From Vespa crabro (Eukaryota; Arthropoda; Insecta; Hymenoptera; Vespidae), in NCBI RefSeq assembly GCF_910589235.1, contig NC_060974.1, positions 825,501 through 889,500 on the forward strand: 64,000 bases of DNA. The letters are read 5' to 3'. Below, in pieces: positions 49,861-64,000 of this stretch (position 1 is its first letter; each line of letters starts with the position of its first letter). The position numbers were made by a program, and so were the translations under genes. Below the pieces are notes generated by a model. The model was not told the origin of the DNA and searched no databases. It saw nothing but the letters and a program-made list of their open reading frames with translations.

Positions 49861-50934
49861 ATTATTATTTTATTTTTATCGATATTATAGTTAATACTGT
49901 TATTATTATTATCGTTATTATCGTTCTTATTGTTATTATTGATATTACTATTATCATTAAAATTGTTAATATTATAATCGATATCATCGTTAAAATCGTT
50001 ATTATTATTATCGCTATTATCGTTATTATCATTCTTATTGTAATTATTGTTATTATTATTTTCGTTAATATAGTTATTATTGTTATTTTTATTACAGTTA
50101 CTATCTTTATTATTGCTATTATTATTATTATTTTTATCGTCATTATCGTTAATATTGTTATCGTTATTATCGATATTATCGTTATTATTATTACCATTAT
50201 TGTTATTATCGTTATTATTGATATTATTGTTGTTATTATAGATATTATTATCGTTATTATCGTTTTTATCGATATTATAGCTAATATTATTATTGTTACT
50301 ATTATAGTCGTTATTATCTTTTTAATCGTTATTATCGTTATTATTTTGTCGTTAATTTCGTTATTATCGTTATTATAATTATCGTTATTATCGTTATTAT
50401 CGTTATTATTATTATTATTACTATTATTATTATCGTTATTATTGTTATTAACGTTACTGTCGTTATTATTATTATCGTTATTACTATTATTATTACCGCC
50501 AATATCCTCATTATTAATATCGTTATTATAGATAGTATCGTTATTATCGTTATTATTGTTATTACTATTATTATTATTAATATCGTTATTATTGTTTTTA
50601 TTATTATCTTTATTATCGTTATTAAGGTTATTATTTTTATTATTATTATCTTTATTATCTTTATTATTGTTATTTTCAATATCGTTATTATCGTTATTAT
50701 CGTTATTATCACTATTATTATTATTTTTACCGTCATTGTCGTTTCTATTATTATCGTTATTATCAATATTATCGATATTTTCGTTAATATTGCTATTATT
50801 ATGATATTTATTATCGTTATTAAAATTATTATTATTTTTATCGTTAGTATTCTTATTATTATTATCGTTATTATCGTTATTATTACTATTATTATTACCG
50901 TTATTATCGTTATTATCCTTGTTATCGTTATTGA

Positions 50935-51110
50935 CGTTATTATTTTTATTATTATTATCTTTATTATCGTTATTATTCTTAATTTCAATATCGTTATAAT
51001 CGTTATTATTGCTATTGATATGATAATTACTATCCATATATAATTATTATCATTATTACCGTTAATATTCATATTATTATTATCGTTTTTATCATTGTTA
51101 TTATTTTTAT
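50935..51110 (+). repeat. Dispersed duplication in the 9-bp array, left copy
   Basis: GACGTTATTATTTTTATT, CTTAATTTCAATATCG, ATATGATAATTACTATCC and ACCGTTAATATTC occur in this order here and again at 58,629-58,804, at a constant offset of 7,694 bp. About 175 bp of parallel irregular sequence cannot come from the 9-bp unit by chance. Confidence 0.8.
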
Positions 51111-52859
51111 CATTATCATTATTATCGTTTTTATTATTATTATTATTATCGTCATTATCGTTATAATTATATTCCTAATTATGGTAATTATAGTTATTAT
51201 CGGTATGATTGTTATTAATGTTATTTTTATTACTATTATAGCTTTTATCGTTATTATCGTTATTATTATTATTATAATCTTCGTTATTATCGTTTATATT
51301 ATTATCGTTATTATGGTTATTACCTTGATTATTGTTAATATTGATATTATTACTACTGTTATTATTGTTATTATCTTTATTATCATTATTATTATTATTA
51401 TTATCGGTATTATCGTTATTATGAATATCGTAATTATCATTATTATTGGTATTATCGTTATTATCGCCATTTCCTTTATTATAATTAATATTAATATTAA
51501 TGTTAATATCGTTATTATTATAATAGTTATAATCGTTATTATAGTTATTATTGTTATTATTACTACTATTATTATCGTTATTATCGATATTAACGTTATT
51601 ATCGTTTTTATTACAGCTATTAGCGTAATTATCGTTATTATCGTTATTATAATTATTATAAATGTCATTATCGTTATTATTATTATCGTTATTATCGTTA
51701 TTATCATTATTATTAATATAATCGGCATTATTATTATTATAATTATCATTATCATTATTATTGTTACTATCGATATTATTATTATTATTATTATTATAAT
51801 TATTTTCATTGTTATGATTATCGATATTATCGTAAATATAGTTATTATTATTATCGATAATATCGTTATTATTGTTATTATTATTATCGTTAAAATCGTT
51901 TTTATCGTTATTATTGATATTACTGTTATTATGACTACTATTATTATCGTTATTATCATTATTATAGTTATTAATCTTAATAATGTTATTATTACTTCTA
52001 TTATAATCGTTATTAACGTTATTATCGCTATTATTGTTATTATTGTTAATATTAATATAGTTCTTATCACTATAATCGTTATTATCGTTATTATCGTTAT
52101 TAATATTATCTTTAGAATCTTTAATACCGTCATTATTTTTATTAATACCATTATTATTATTGTTATAATCGTTATTATCGTTATTATCATTATTATCGTT
52201 ATTATCGTTATTATTGTTATTATTATTATCGTTATTACCGTTATTATTGTTATTATTGCTATTATTATTATTATTATTATGAATATTATCAATAGTAATT
52301 TTATTATTATTATCGATATTATCGTTAATATCCTTATTATTATTATCGTTAACATTCTTATTCTTGTTAGTATTGTTATTATTATTTTCGTTATTAACGG
52401 TAATATCGTTGTTATCCTTATTATTATTATTATTATTATTATTGTTGTTATTATTATTATTATTGTCGTTATTATCTTTATTATCGTTCTCATTATTATC
52501 ATTATTATGGTTATTATCGTATTTATCGCTATTATCGTTAATATTATTATTATTTTTTGATATTATCATTATTAGCGTTGTTATGGATATTATTGTTTTT
52601 ACGTTATTATCTTTACTACTTTTATCGCTATTATTAATCTTTAATATTATAATAATTATTATCGTTATTTTCCATATTATTTTTATTATTTTTATTGTTA
52701 TTATCGTTAATATTGTTACTATTATTATCGATATTAACGTTAATAACATTAATATTGTTATCGTTAATATAGTTACTATCGTTATTACTATTATTAATAT
52801 TGCCATTATTAACGTTATTATCGTTATTATCATTATTATTATTATTATCATTATTATTA

Positions 52860-53130
52860 TTATTTTGGTCATTATCGTTATTATCGTACTTAATATTACA
52901 TTTATTGTCGTTATTATCCTCATTATTGTCTTTAATATTAATATATTATCGTTCTAATCATTCTTATCCTTATTATCGATATTATTATTATTATTAATAC
53001 CGTTATTGTCGTAATTATCGTTATTATAGCTATAATTATTATTATTAATATCGTTATTATCGATATTATTGTTAATATTATAATAGATATTATCATTAAT
53101 ATCGTTATTGACGTAATTATCATTATTATC
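52860..53130 (+). repeat. Duplication in the 9-bp array, left copy
   Basis: ATTATCGTACTTAATATTA, TTATTGTCG and ATATATTATCGTTCTAATC are followed by TATCGATATTATT and TAATAGATATTATC. The same order recurs at 54,640-54,900, at an offset of about 1,770 bp. Weaker similarity may continue downstream (AACGTTATTTTCGTTATTA near 53,183 and 54,980). Confidence 0.75.
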
Positions 53131-54639
53131 GTTATTATCATGAAGAACGTTATTATCGATATTATTATTATTATTGTTAACGTTATTTTCGTTATTATTG
53201 TTATTATCGATACTATTGCTATTATTATTTTTGTTGTCATCGTTATTATCCTCATTGTTATTATTATTATTATTATTATTTTTAATTTTATTTTCGTTGT
53301 TATCGTTAATTTTATTAGTATTATTATCGTTATTAAGGCTATTATCGTTGTTATTGTTCTCATTATAATTGTTATTATTGTTATAATTGTTGTTATTATT
53401 ATAATTATTATTGTTATTATCATTATTATCGTTTTTATCGTTAATATCGTTATTTCGGTAATTTCGTTATTACCTTTGTTAATAGTATTATTATTATCCT
53501 TGTTATCGTTATTATCCATATTTTTATTATTATTAATATTACTGTTATTGTTTTTATCGTTGTTATCATTATTATTCTTATTATTATTGTTATTATCGTT
53601 ATTTGTGTTATTATTATTTCCTTTATCGCCATTACCTTTATTATCGTTTATATGGTTAATATTGTTTTTAGCTTTATCATTATTACTATTATTATTATCT
53701 TTAATATCGTTATTATCGTTATTATTTTTATAATTATTGTTGCATTATCGTTATTGTAGCTACTATTACTTTTATTATTATCGTTTTTATCGTTAGTATT
53801 ATTATTATTATTATTATTGTTATTATTATTGTCGTTATTATCGTAATTATTGCTATTGTTATTATTATTATCATCAATAATACCGTTAATATTGTCATCA
53901 TTATTATCGATAATATCGTTATTATTGTTATTATTATTATCGTTATTATCGTTATTATTATTATCGTTATTATCGTTATCATCGTTATATTTTATACTTT
54001 TTTTATACTACTATTGTCGTTAATATCGTTATTTTTATTACTTTTATTATCTTTATTATCGTTATTATTTTATCGTTATTATCGCAATTATCGCTATTGT
54101 TATTAATGCGATCTTTATTATTATCATTATTATCGTTATTATCGTTATTTTCCATAATACTATTATTATAATTATTACCGATATAATCGTTATTATCGTT
54201 ATTATTTATAATATTATTATTGTTATTATCGCTATTATCCATATTAATATTTTTAAATATTATCGATCTTATCGTTGATATTGTTATTCTTGTTATCGAT
54301 ATTATCCTTATTTTCGTTATTATTATTATCTTTAATTTCGATATTATTGTAATTATTCTTATTATTGTTATTATTACTACTTTTATTACTCTTATTATCC
54401 TAATTATCATATATTATTAGTTTTAATATTATTTTTTTTGTCGTTATTATCGTTTTTATTGTTATTATTATCATAATTATCGTTATTATTGTAATTATCG
54501 GTTTTATCTTAATTAATTTTATTGATATTATTATCGTTATTATCGTTATTATCATTATTATTGTTATTATTATTATCGCTATTATCTATAATAAAGTTAT
54601 TATCCTTATTATTATTATTAATATTATCGTTATTCTCCT

Positions 54640-54900
54640 TAATAACGTTATTATCGTACTTAATATTATGTTTATTGTCGTCATTATCTTTAGTATTGTT
54701 ATTAATGTTCATATATTATCGTTCTAATCGTTGTTGTCCTTATTATCGATATTATTAATATTATTAATATCGTTATTGTCGTAATTATCGTTATTATTGT
54801 TATTATTATTATTATTAATATCGTTATTATCGATTGTATTGTTAATATTTTAATAGATATTATCGATATTATCTTTATTATTGTTATTATCATTATTATC
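54640..54900 (+). repeat. Duplication in the 9-bp array, right copy
   Basis: This is the partner of 52,860-53,130. The landmark CGTTCTAATCGTTGTTGTCC starts at 54,720. The copies differ by scattered substitutions and short triplet length changes, so this duplication is older than the 120-bp and 188-bp events. Confidence 0.75.
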
Positions 54901-55312
54901 GTTATTACTGTTATTATTGTTATAATTATTATCGTTATTATCGTGTATAACGTTATTATCGTTATTATTATTATTATTATTAACGTTATTTTCGTTATTA
55001 TTGTTATTATTGTTATTATTGTTATTATTATTTTTATTATTATTATTATTTTCGATATTATCGTTATTATCCTTATTATTGTTGTTAATATTATTATTAA
55101 TATTATCGTTTTATCGTTATTATTGCTACTATTATTTAATTATTTACATAATTATCTTTATTAATTTTATTATTATTATCGTTATTGCCGTTATTTTCGT
55201 TATAATCGTTATTATTATTACTATTATTATCATCATTATCGTTATTATTGCTATTATTATTTCAATTATTATCGTTATTATTATTATTATAGTTATTACC
55301 CTAATTATCGTT

Positions 55313-55690
55313 ATTATAATTGTCGTTATTATCGCTATTATCGTTATTATTATAATTATTTTTTCGTTATTATTGTAATTATAGTTATTATCGTTACTTT
55401 TATTATAATTATAATCGTTATTATCGTTATTATTAATACTGTTATTTTCGTAATTATCGATATTATCGTTATTATTATGATTATTACCGTCATTATCATT
55501 ATTACAATTGTCGTTAGTATCGCTATTATCGTTATTATTATAATTATTTTTTCGTTATTATTGTAATTATAGTTATTATCGTTACTTTTATTATAATTAT
55601 AATCGTTATTATCGTTATTATTAATACTGTTATTTTCGTAATTATCGATATTATCGTTATTATTATTATTATTACCGTCATTATCATTAT
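55313..55690 (+). repeat. 188-bp tandem duplication inside the 9-bp array
   Basis: Two adjacent copies share ATTATTTTTTCGTTATTATTG, TTACTTTTATTATAATTATA, ATTAATACTGTTATTTTCG and ACCGTCATTATCATTATTA at an exact offset of 188 bp (for example CGCTATTATC at 55,333 and 55,521). The middle parts look identical over more than 100 bp, so the event is recent. 188 is not a multiple of 9 or 3, so it changed the triplet phase. Confidence 0.88.
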
Positions 55691-58628
55691 TATAATTTTC
55701 GTTATTATCGTTTTATTGTCATTATTATCATTATTATTATCGATATTTTTGTTAATATTGTTGTCATTATTATCGATATTATCGTTGTCAAAGTTATTAT
55801 AGTTATTATGATTATTATTATTATTATTGTCGTTATTATCGTTATTATGGTTATTATTATTATTATTATTATTATTATTGTCGTTATTATTTTCTTTATC
55901 GTTATTATTTTTTTTATCGTTATTATCGGTATTTTTATTATTATCGTTATTATCGTTATTATTGTTATTATTATTATCATTATACTCGTTAACATCGTTT
56001 TTATCTTTATTATAATTAATATTGTTATCTTTAATATTGTTATTATCTTTATTGTTATTATTATTATTATCATTATTATCGTTTTTGACGTTAATATCGT
56101 TATTACCTTATTATTATTTTTATTATTACCGTCATTATCGTTATTATTGTGTCTATAGTCATTATTATTATTACTGTAATCGTTATTATCGTATCTATAT
56201 TGTCGTACTTATTGTTATTATCATTATTATCGTTAATATCGCTATTATCGTCTTTATTGATATCATTATTATCGTTGCTATCGTTATGATTATAATCGTT
56301 ATTAACGTTATTGTCGTTATTATCGTCTTTATCGTAATTATTATTATCGATAATATCCTTGACAACGTTATTATTACTATTATAATTGCCGTTATTAACG
56401 TTTTTATCGTTATGTTCGATCTTATCGTTATAATCCTTATTATCGATTATATTTTTTATAATTATCGTTATTATCGTTGTCATCGATATTATTGTTAATA
56501 TTATTATATTTCTTGTCGTTATTACCGTTATTATTGTTATTATTATAATCGGGATTATATTTATTATCGATATTATTGTTTTTAATATTATTATTATTAT
56601 TGTTATTATCGTTATTATTGTTATTATTATTATTAATATTATTATTGTCGATATAATCGGAAATATCGTTGTTGATATTATTATTATTATTATTATTATT
56701 ATATTTCTTATCGGTATTATATTTAATATCGTCATTATCGGTATAATCGTTATTATCATTCTTTTTAATATTATTATTAACGTTATTAACGTAATGAACG
56801 TTAATAATTTTATTATTAATATCGTTATTATCGTTAAATTCGTTGTTAACTTTATTATTATTATTACTATTACAGTTAGTATAGTTATTATCGTAACTGT
56901 TATCATTACGATTGTTGTTATCATCGATATTATTATTATCTTTATTATCTATATTATCCGCATTATTGCTATTATTATTATTGATATTATCGTTGTTATT
57001 GTTATTATTATGATTATTACTATCGTTATTATCATTAATATCGTTATTATCGTTATTATCGTATTTTTCATTTATATTGTTATTAATATTGTCGATTTTA
57101 TCGTTAGTATGATTATCGTTATTGTCCTTATTATCTCTATTATTGTTATTGTTACTACTTTTATTATTCTTATTATTGTTATTAACGTTATTATCGTTAT
57201 TATTAATATCGTTATTATCGTTATTATCGTTATCATCTTTTTTATTATTGTTATTACCGTTATTATCGTTTTTATTATTATAGTTATTATCGTTATTATC
57301 GCCACTATCGTTATTAGTGTTATTAATATTTTTATTTTTATTATCGTTATTATCTTTATTGTCGATATTATCGTTATTATTATTTTTTATATTATTAATA
57401 TCGTCGATATTATCGTTATTATTATTATTACTATTGTCGATGTTATCATTAACATTGTTTTCGTAATAATCGTTATTATCGTTATTATTGTTAGTATTGT
57501 TAACATTAACACAATTACAATCGTTACTATACTAATTATCGTTATTATTATTATTATTATTATTATTATCGTTATTATCGTTATTATCGTTATTATTATT
57601 CTTACTATTGACGTTACTAACGTTTTTACCGTTAGTATCGTTATTATCGCTATTATCGTTATTAATGTTATTATTATTATCATTATTATCGTTATTATCG
57701 TTATTATAATTATTATTATTATTATCGCTATTATCGTTATTATCGTTATTATCATTATAATGATTATCGTTATTATCGTTATTATTGGTATTATCGTTAA
57801 TATCGTTATTATCTTTATTATTATTAATATTATTAACGTCATAATCGTAATTCTCGTCCTTATTATTATTAATATTGCCGTTATTATCGTTAATATTATT
57901 ATCGTTGTTATCTTTATTGTCGTTATTATTGTTATTTTTACTACTATTATTATCGTTATTATCGTTATTAACGTTTTTATCTTTCTCATTATTATTATTA
58001 TTATCGTTAGTATCATTAATATTGTTAATATTATTATCGATATTATCGTTATTATCGTTATTATTATTATTGTTATTATCGTTAATATTGTTATAATCGC
58101 TATTATTATTATTATTATTATCGTTATTATCGTTATCATTATTATCATTATTGTTATTATCATTATTATCGTTATTATTGTTATTATCATTATCGATATT
58201 ATCGTTATTATTGTTATTATGGTTATTATCGTTAATATCGTTATTATTTTTATTATTATCAATATTATTATCGTTATAATCGTAATTATCGTAATTATTA
58301 TTACTAATATTGTCATCATTATCGTTAATATTATTATCCTTTTTTTCTTTATTATCGTTATTATTGTTATTATTATTACTATTATTTTCGCTATTATTGT
58401 TATTATCGTTATTACTTTTATTATTACCGTCATTATCGTTATTATTAATATTGTTATTATGGATATTATATTTATTGTCGATAATATTGCTAATACCTTT
58501 ATTATTATTATTGTCGTTATTATTGTTATTTTCGTTATTATTTTTATTACTATTATTATTATTATTATCGTTCTTATCGTTACTACCGTTATCATTGTTA
58601 TTATTACAATTATTATTACCGTTATTGA

Positions 58629-58804
58629 CGTTATTATTTTTATTATTATTATCTTTATTATCGTTATTATTCTTAATTTCAATATCGTTATAATCGTTAT
58701 TATTTCTATTAATATGATAATTACTATCCATATTTAATTATTATCATTGTTACCGTTAATATTCTTATTATTATTATCGTTTTTATCATTGTTATTATTA
58801 TTAT
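58629..58804 (+). repeat. Dispersed duplication in the 9-bp array, right copy
   Basis: This is the partner of 50,935-51,110 (offset 7,694 bp), with the landmarks CTTAATTTCAATATCG at 58,672 and ATGATAATTACTATCC near 58,714. Differences are few, for example TATTTCTATTA against TATTGCTATTG. Outside this interval the two regions diverge. Confidence 0.8.
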
Positions 58805-59526
58805 TATTATCGTTATTATCATTATTGTCTTTATTATTATTATCTCTATTATCGTTATTTACGTTATTATTATTATCGTTATTATCGTAATAGTTGTTAT
58901 TATCGTTTATATTAATATTATTTTCATCGGCATTATCGTTATTATTATTATCGTTATTATCGATATTATCGTTATTATCGTTATTATTGTTATTAATGTT
59001 ACTATTTTTTACGTTATTATCATTGTTATTGCAATTATGATTATCGTTATTATTATTATGACAATTATTCGTTATTATTGTTATTATTATTATCGTTATC
59101 ATAGTTATCATCTTTTCTTTCGTCATTATTATTATTATTACTTATATTATTATCGTTGTTATCGCAACAATTGTTAATAATATTTTCGTTAATATGGTTA
59201 TTATTATTTTTTTATTATCGTTACTATCGTTATTATCGTTATTATTATTATTATTATTAACGTTATTATCGTTATTATCGTTATTAATGTTATTGTAATT
59301 ATTTTTAATATCGTTCTTATCAGTATTATCGTTATTATTATAATCGTTATTATCATAATTTTCGATAGTATTGATACTAATATTATTATTGATATTATTA
59401 ATATCGTTATTGTAGTTATTATCTTTATTATTATTATTATTAGTGTTATTACGGTTTTTAATATCTTTATTATCGTTGTTAACGTTATAAGTGTTATCGT
59501 TATTATCGTTAACCACGTTATATTAC

Positions 59527-59582
<56 letters not shown>

Positions 59583-60569
59583 TCGTCATTATCGCTATTA
59601 TTGTCATTATTAATAACGTTATTGTCTCTATTAACGTTATTACCGTTCTTCTTACTTTTTTTATTCATTATTATCGATATAATCGTTAATATCGTTATTA
59701 TTGTTATTATTATTATCATTGTTGTCGTTGATATGGTCATTACCTTTTTTTATTGATACTATCGTTATTATTGTTATCGTTTTTGTAGTTATTATCATTA
59801 TTATTCATATTAGTGCTTTTATTACTGATATTATTACCGTTATTATCGTTATTATCGTTATAATATTTAATATTATCTTTATTATCGTAATTATTATCTT
59901 TATTGTTGTTATTAACGTTATTATTGTTTTTACTTTTTATTATTATTATCTTTATTATCATTATTATCGTTATTTCTTTATTATCGTTATTGTTATTATT
60001 ATTACCATCGTTTTTATCGTTATTATTATTATCGTTATTATCCATCTTATCTTTATTATCGTTATTATTATTGTTATTAATGACGTTATTATCTTTATTA
60101 TCGTTCTTATCTTTATTATTATTTTTAGTATTGTCGTAATTAACGTTATTATCATTATTATTATATCATTATTATTCTTATTACCGTTATTATTGTTTTT
60201 ATTATAATTATTATAAGTATTATTATTATTGTTGTTATCATTATAATCGTTTTTATCGTTATTATCGTATTAATACTATCTTTGTTATCATTATTACCGT
60301 TAATATCGTTGTTATCTTTATTATTATTATCGACATTGCCGTTATTATCGTTATTATTATTACAGTTACCGTCATTAACGTTCTTATCATTATCTTTTTC
60401 ATTATTATTATTATTATTTTCGTTATAATCTTAATTATCCGTATTATTATTATTACTATTGTCGTTATTATCATTATTATCGTCATTATTCTTTTTATTG
60501 TTATTATTATTATCGTTATTATCGTTAATATTATTTTTATTATTACCGTCATTATTGATATTATCGTTA

Positions 60570-60600
<31 letters not shown>

Positions 60601-62487
60601 AATTATTATTATTATTATCGTTATTATCGTTAATGTTGTTATTTTTAACGATATTATTGTTGGTATGGTTAATATTGTTAGCGATATTATTCATATCATT
60701 ATTATAGGTATCATTGTTATCATTACAGCTATTTTTGCCTTATTATACTTATTATTGTTAATATTATTATTATTATTAGTTGTATTATTATTATCGTTAT
60801 TATTTCTATTATTATTGTCGTTATTATTGTTGTTATTGTTATCGTTATTTTCGTTATCATCATTATTAATGTCACTATTGTATTTATTATCTTTATTATT
60901 ATATCGTCATTTTTATTATTATTATTATTATTACCATTATTATTATTATGATTATTATTATTGTTATTATCGTTACTATTATTATGATTATTATCGTTAA
61001 TAACGTTTTAATATTATTATTGTTATTATTGTTATTATCGTTATTGTTGGTATTATTACAATCGATATTATCTCGATTATCGCCATAATTTTTATCATAG
61101 TTATCGTTCTTATCGCTATTATTGTCATTTTGTGTTACTATTACTACTCTTATTATTGTTATTATTGTTATTAAAATTATTATTATTATTATCGTCATTA
61201 ATGTTATTATTGGCATTGTCCTTATTACTATTATTATTCGTAACCTTCTTGTCGTTATTATCGATATTATTATTATTACTAATAACGTTATTATCGTAAT
61301 TATTATTATCGTGAGTATCGTTATTTACTTTATTATTGTTATTATTGTTATTATTTCTACTATTCTTACGGTTACTAACATGTATATCGTATTTATTCTT
61401 ATTATTATTATTAATTTCATTATCGTTAATATCATTATTATCGTTATTATCGTTATTATCGTTATTATCGTCATTATTGTTTTTATTATTATTTTGATAT
61501 TAATATCGTTATTATCGTTATTATTATTATTATTATAATGGATATTATCTTTTTATCGTTATTATTCTTATAATTATCGTCATTATCGTTATTATCGTTA
61601 TTATCTCTTTTATTATTATTATTAATAACGATATAATCGCTATAATCGTTAATTTTATTATTACTATTGTTGTTATTATCATTATTATCGTTATTATCGT
61701 TATTATTATTATTTTTTTTATTATTATTATCGTAATAATCGTTATTATTGTTACTGTCGGTATTATTATTATTACTGTAATCGTTATAATCGTATTAATA
61801 TTATCGTTATTATCGTTATTATTGTTATTATCGTTATTATCTGTAATTTCGTCATTATCTTTATTATTATTATTATTAATATCCTTGTTATCGTTATTAT
61901 CATTTTTTTCGTTATTAATAATATTGCTGGTATCGTTTTTATCGTTGTTATCATTTTTAATCTTGATATTATTAGAGTTATTATCACTATTATCATTTTT
62001 ATCGTTAATTACGTTATTAACGTTATCATTGTTATTATTGTTATTATTACAACTATTATTAACGTTATTATCGTTATTATCATTTTCATTGTCAATATTA
62101 TTACTGTTGCTACTATTATTTTCATTATTATTTTTATTATGTCTTTTATTATTATCGATATGATCATTATTATCGTTATTATAATTATTAATGTTATTAT
62201 TATATTCGTTATTATCATAAATATCGATGTTATATTCATTATTATTATTATTATTTTCGTTATTATCGTCTTATCATTATTATTATTTTCACTATTATCG
62301 TTCTTATTGTGATTAATATAAACGTTATTATCGTTAATATCGTTATTATTATTATTAATATTATCGATATTAGCATAATTATTATTAGTTCTGTTTTTAC
62401 AATTGTCATTATTATCGTGTTTATCGAAATTATTATTATTATTGTTATTATCGTTACTATATTTTAACATAGTTAATAATTATTGTA

Positions 62488-62522
<35 letters not shown>

Positions 62523-64000
62523 CGTTATTATCGTTATTACCGTGAAATTCATTATAGCTATTGTCGTTATTATCGTTAATAATATTGTCGTTATTATCTT
62601 TATAATCGTTATTTTTGTTATTATGTTTAATATTATCGTTATTAACGTTAATATTGTTATTGTTTTTATCGATATTATCGTTGTTATCGTTAATAAAGTT
62701 ATCATTATTATTAACAATATCGTTATTATTGGTATTATTGTTATCATTACAAATATTATTATCGTTATTATACTAATTAACGTTATTATTATTAATATTA
62801 TTCGCATTATTATAATTATCGTTATTATTTTTATTATTATTGTCGTTATTTCGGTTATTTTGTTATCGTTATATCGTTATTATCGTTATTATTGTCATTA
62901 TTGTAATTATTACAAGTATTATTATCGCTTTATCGTTAATGTTGTTATTATTAATATCGACATTATCGTAATTATCTTTATTATTATCAATGTTATTGTC
63001 GTTATTATTGTGTTTATCGTTACTATTATTATTAATAAAGTCGTTATTATCGTTAATATTATTACCATTATTGTCTTTAATATCGTTATTATTTTTATTA
63101 TTACTACTATTATTATCGTTATTATCGTTATTTACGTAATTAACGTTATTATCGTAATTATCGTAATTATCGTTGTTGTTATTATTATTATTATCGACAT
63201 TATCGTTGCTATTATTATTGCTAGTATCGTTATTATCGTTATTATTATTATTATTATTAACGTAATTATCGTTATTACCGTTATTATAATTATTATTATT
63301 ATCGTGATATCGTTATTATTATTATCGTTATTTTCGCTACAGTCGCTATTATTATTATTACTATTTACTTTATTATCGTTATTTTTATTACCGTTAATAT
63401 CGTTATTATCGTTATTTTTGTTATGATTGTTATCATTACTACTATTATTATCGTTTTTATCGTTATTGTCATTATTATTGTAATATTGTTATTATTTTCA
63501 TAATTACTATCTTTACCAATCGTTATTAGCGTTATTCTGTTATTATTATTTTATATATTATCGACATTATCGATGATATTGTTATTATTGTTATCGATAT
63601 TATCGTTATTATCGTTATTTTTATTATTACTGCTTATCGTTAATATCGTTAATAATATTGTCGTTTTTATATTTATTATCGTTATTATTTTTATTATTAT
63701 TATCGTTATTATCGTTATTATTGTTATTACATTTATCGCTATTAACGTTATTATCGATATTATTATTATTATTATTAATTTTATTAATATTATTATTATT
63801 ATTATTATTATCGTTATTTTCGATATAATAGTAATCAATATTATTGTTACCGTTATTATCGTTATTATCGTTATTATTATTCTCGTGTGGATTTACGTTA
63901 TTTACATTATTGTTGTTATTATTGTTATTATTACTACTATTATTATGGATATTATCATTTATAACGTATTTATTATTACAATGATTATTATTATTAGTAT

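Larger units (their letters stand above)
48303..64000 (+). repeat. Degenerate TTATTATCG array, block 6
   Basis: About 15.7 kb of plus-strand array runs to the window edge, with triplet runs near 59,528-59,572 and 62,488-62,522. Phase is kept in threes over long distances, so open frames reach 647 codons (56,794-58,737, Ile/Val) and, on the other strand, 582 codons (51,175-52,923, Asn-rich). They have no initiation context, domain or composition other than the translated repeat, so none is called a gene. Several internal duplications are listed separately. No retroelement or satellite sequence is visible in this block. Confidence 0.94.

Noticed and set aside
49865..58737. Very long open frames (up to 647 codons) of Ile/Val, Leu/Ser or Asn in the 9-bp arrays
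   Set aside because: TTATTATCG is stop-free in five of six frames, so such frames must occur. The products are plain translations of the repeat and overlap each other on both strands.
18612..64000. The 9-bp array as telomere repeat
   Set aside because: It is highly degenerate, reverses strand at about 39,835, is interrupted by satellite and dead elements, and lacks the G-rich strand typical of telomeric repeats.
1..64000. tRNA, rRNA or other structural RNA genes
   Set aside because: No cloverleaf-like GC-rich segment or rRNA signature is visible. The only GC-richer stretches are the three retroelement copies.

Overview
This window contains no conventional host gene. It is eukaryotic repeat DNA, most likely insect or other arthropod heterochromatin. 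The reasons are a long AT-rich satellite of about 330-341 bp, very long arrays of a degenerate 9-bp repeat (TTATTATCG), and three decayed copies of one non-LTR retrotransposon whose ORF2 resembles the arthropod R1 clade (APE-type endonuclease, YADD reverse transcriptase, C-terminal zinc-like motif). I cannot name the species. By my boundaries, about 52% of the window is TTATTATCG array, 35% satellite and 13% retrotransposon.

Layout: 1-18,611 satellite, plus strand, about 55 monomers with a pentameric higher-order repeat of about 1,682 bp. 18,612-20,796 TTATTATCG array. 20,797-24,698 retroelement copy 1, plus strand. 24,699-25,940 TTATTATCG. 25,941-29,927 satellite, minus strand, about 12 older monomers. 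29,928-33,380 the array on the other strand (CGATAATAA). 33,381-34,518 retroelement copy 2, minus strand. 34,519 to about 39,805 CGATAATAA. About 39,806-39,865 strand switch. Then TTATTATCG to 45,122, retroelement copy 3 (plus) at 45,123-48,302, and TTATTATCG to the end.

Two regularities stand out. First, all three retroelement copies have the same orientation relative to the TTATTATCG strand, including copy 2, where both are flipped. The two copies with original 5' ends both begin just after TTATTAC, and copy 3 ends in A8 followed by TTATCG. This suggests an R1-clade element that uses the 9-bp array as its target. Second, the satellite breaks at the same nucleotide at 18,611 and 29,927: one side ends ...CCTAATC and the other resumes ATCGACATACG.... 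The array therefore appears to sit inside one satellite position whose own TAATCG resembles the repeat unit. A single inversion of about 25,941-39,840 would put every component in one polarity.

The retroelement copies are all inactive. Copy 1 keeps most of gag and ORF2 with several stops and frameshifts. Copy 2 has only the 5' third. Copy 3 has both ends but lacks about 1.6 kb of endonuclease and reverse transcriptase. Long open frames in the 9-bp arrays and short ones in the satellite are by-products of repeat composition and are not annotated as genes.
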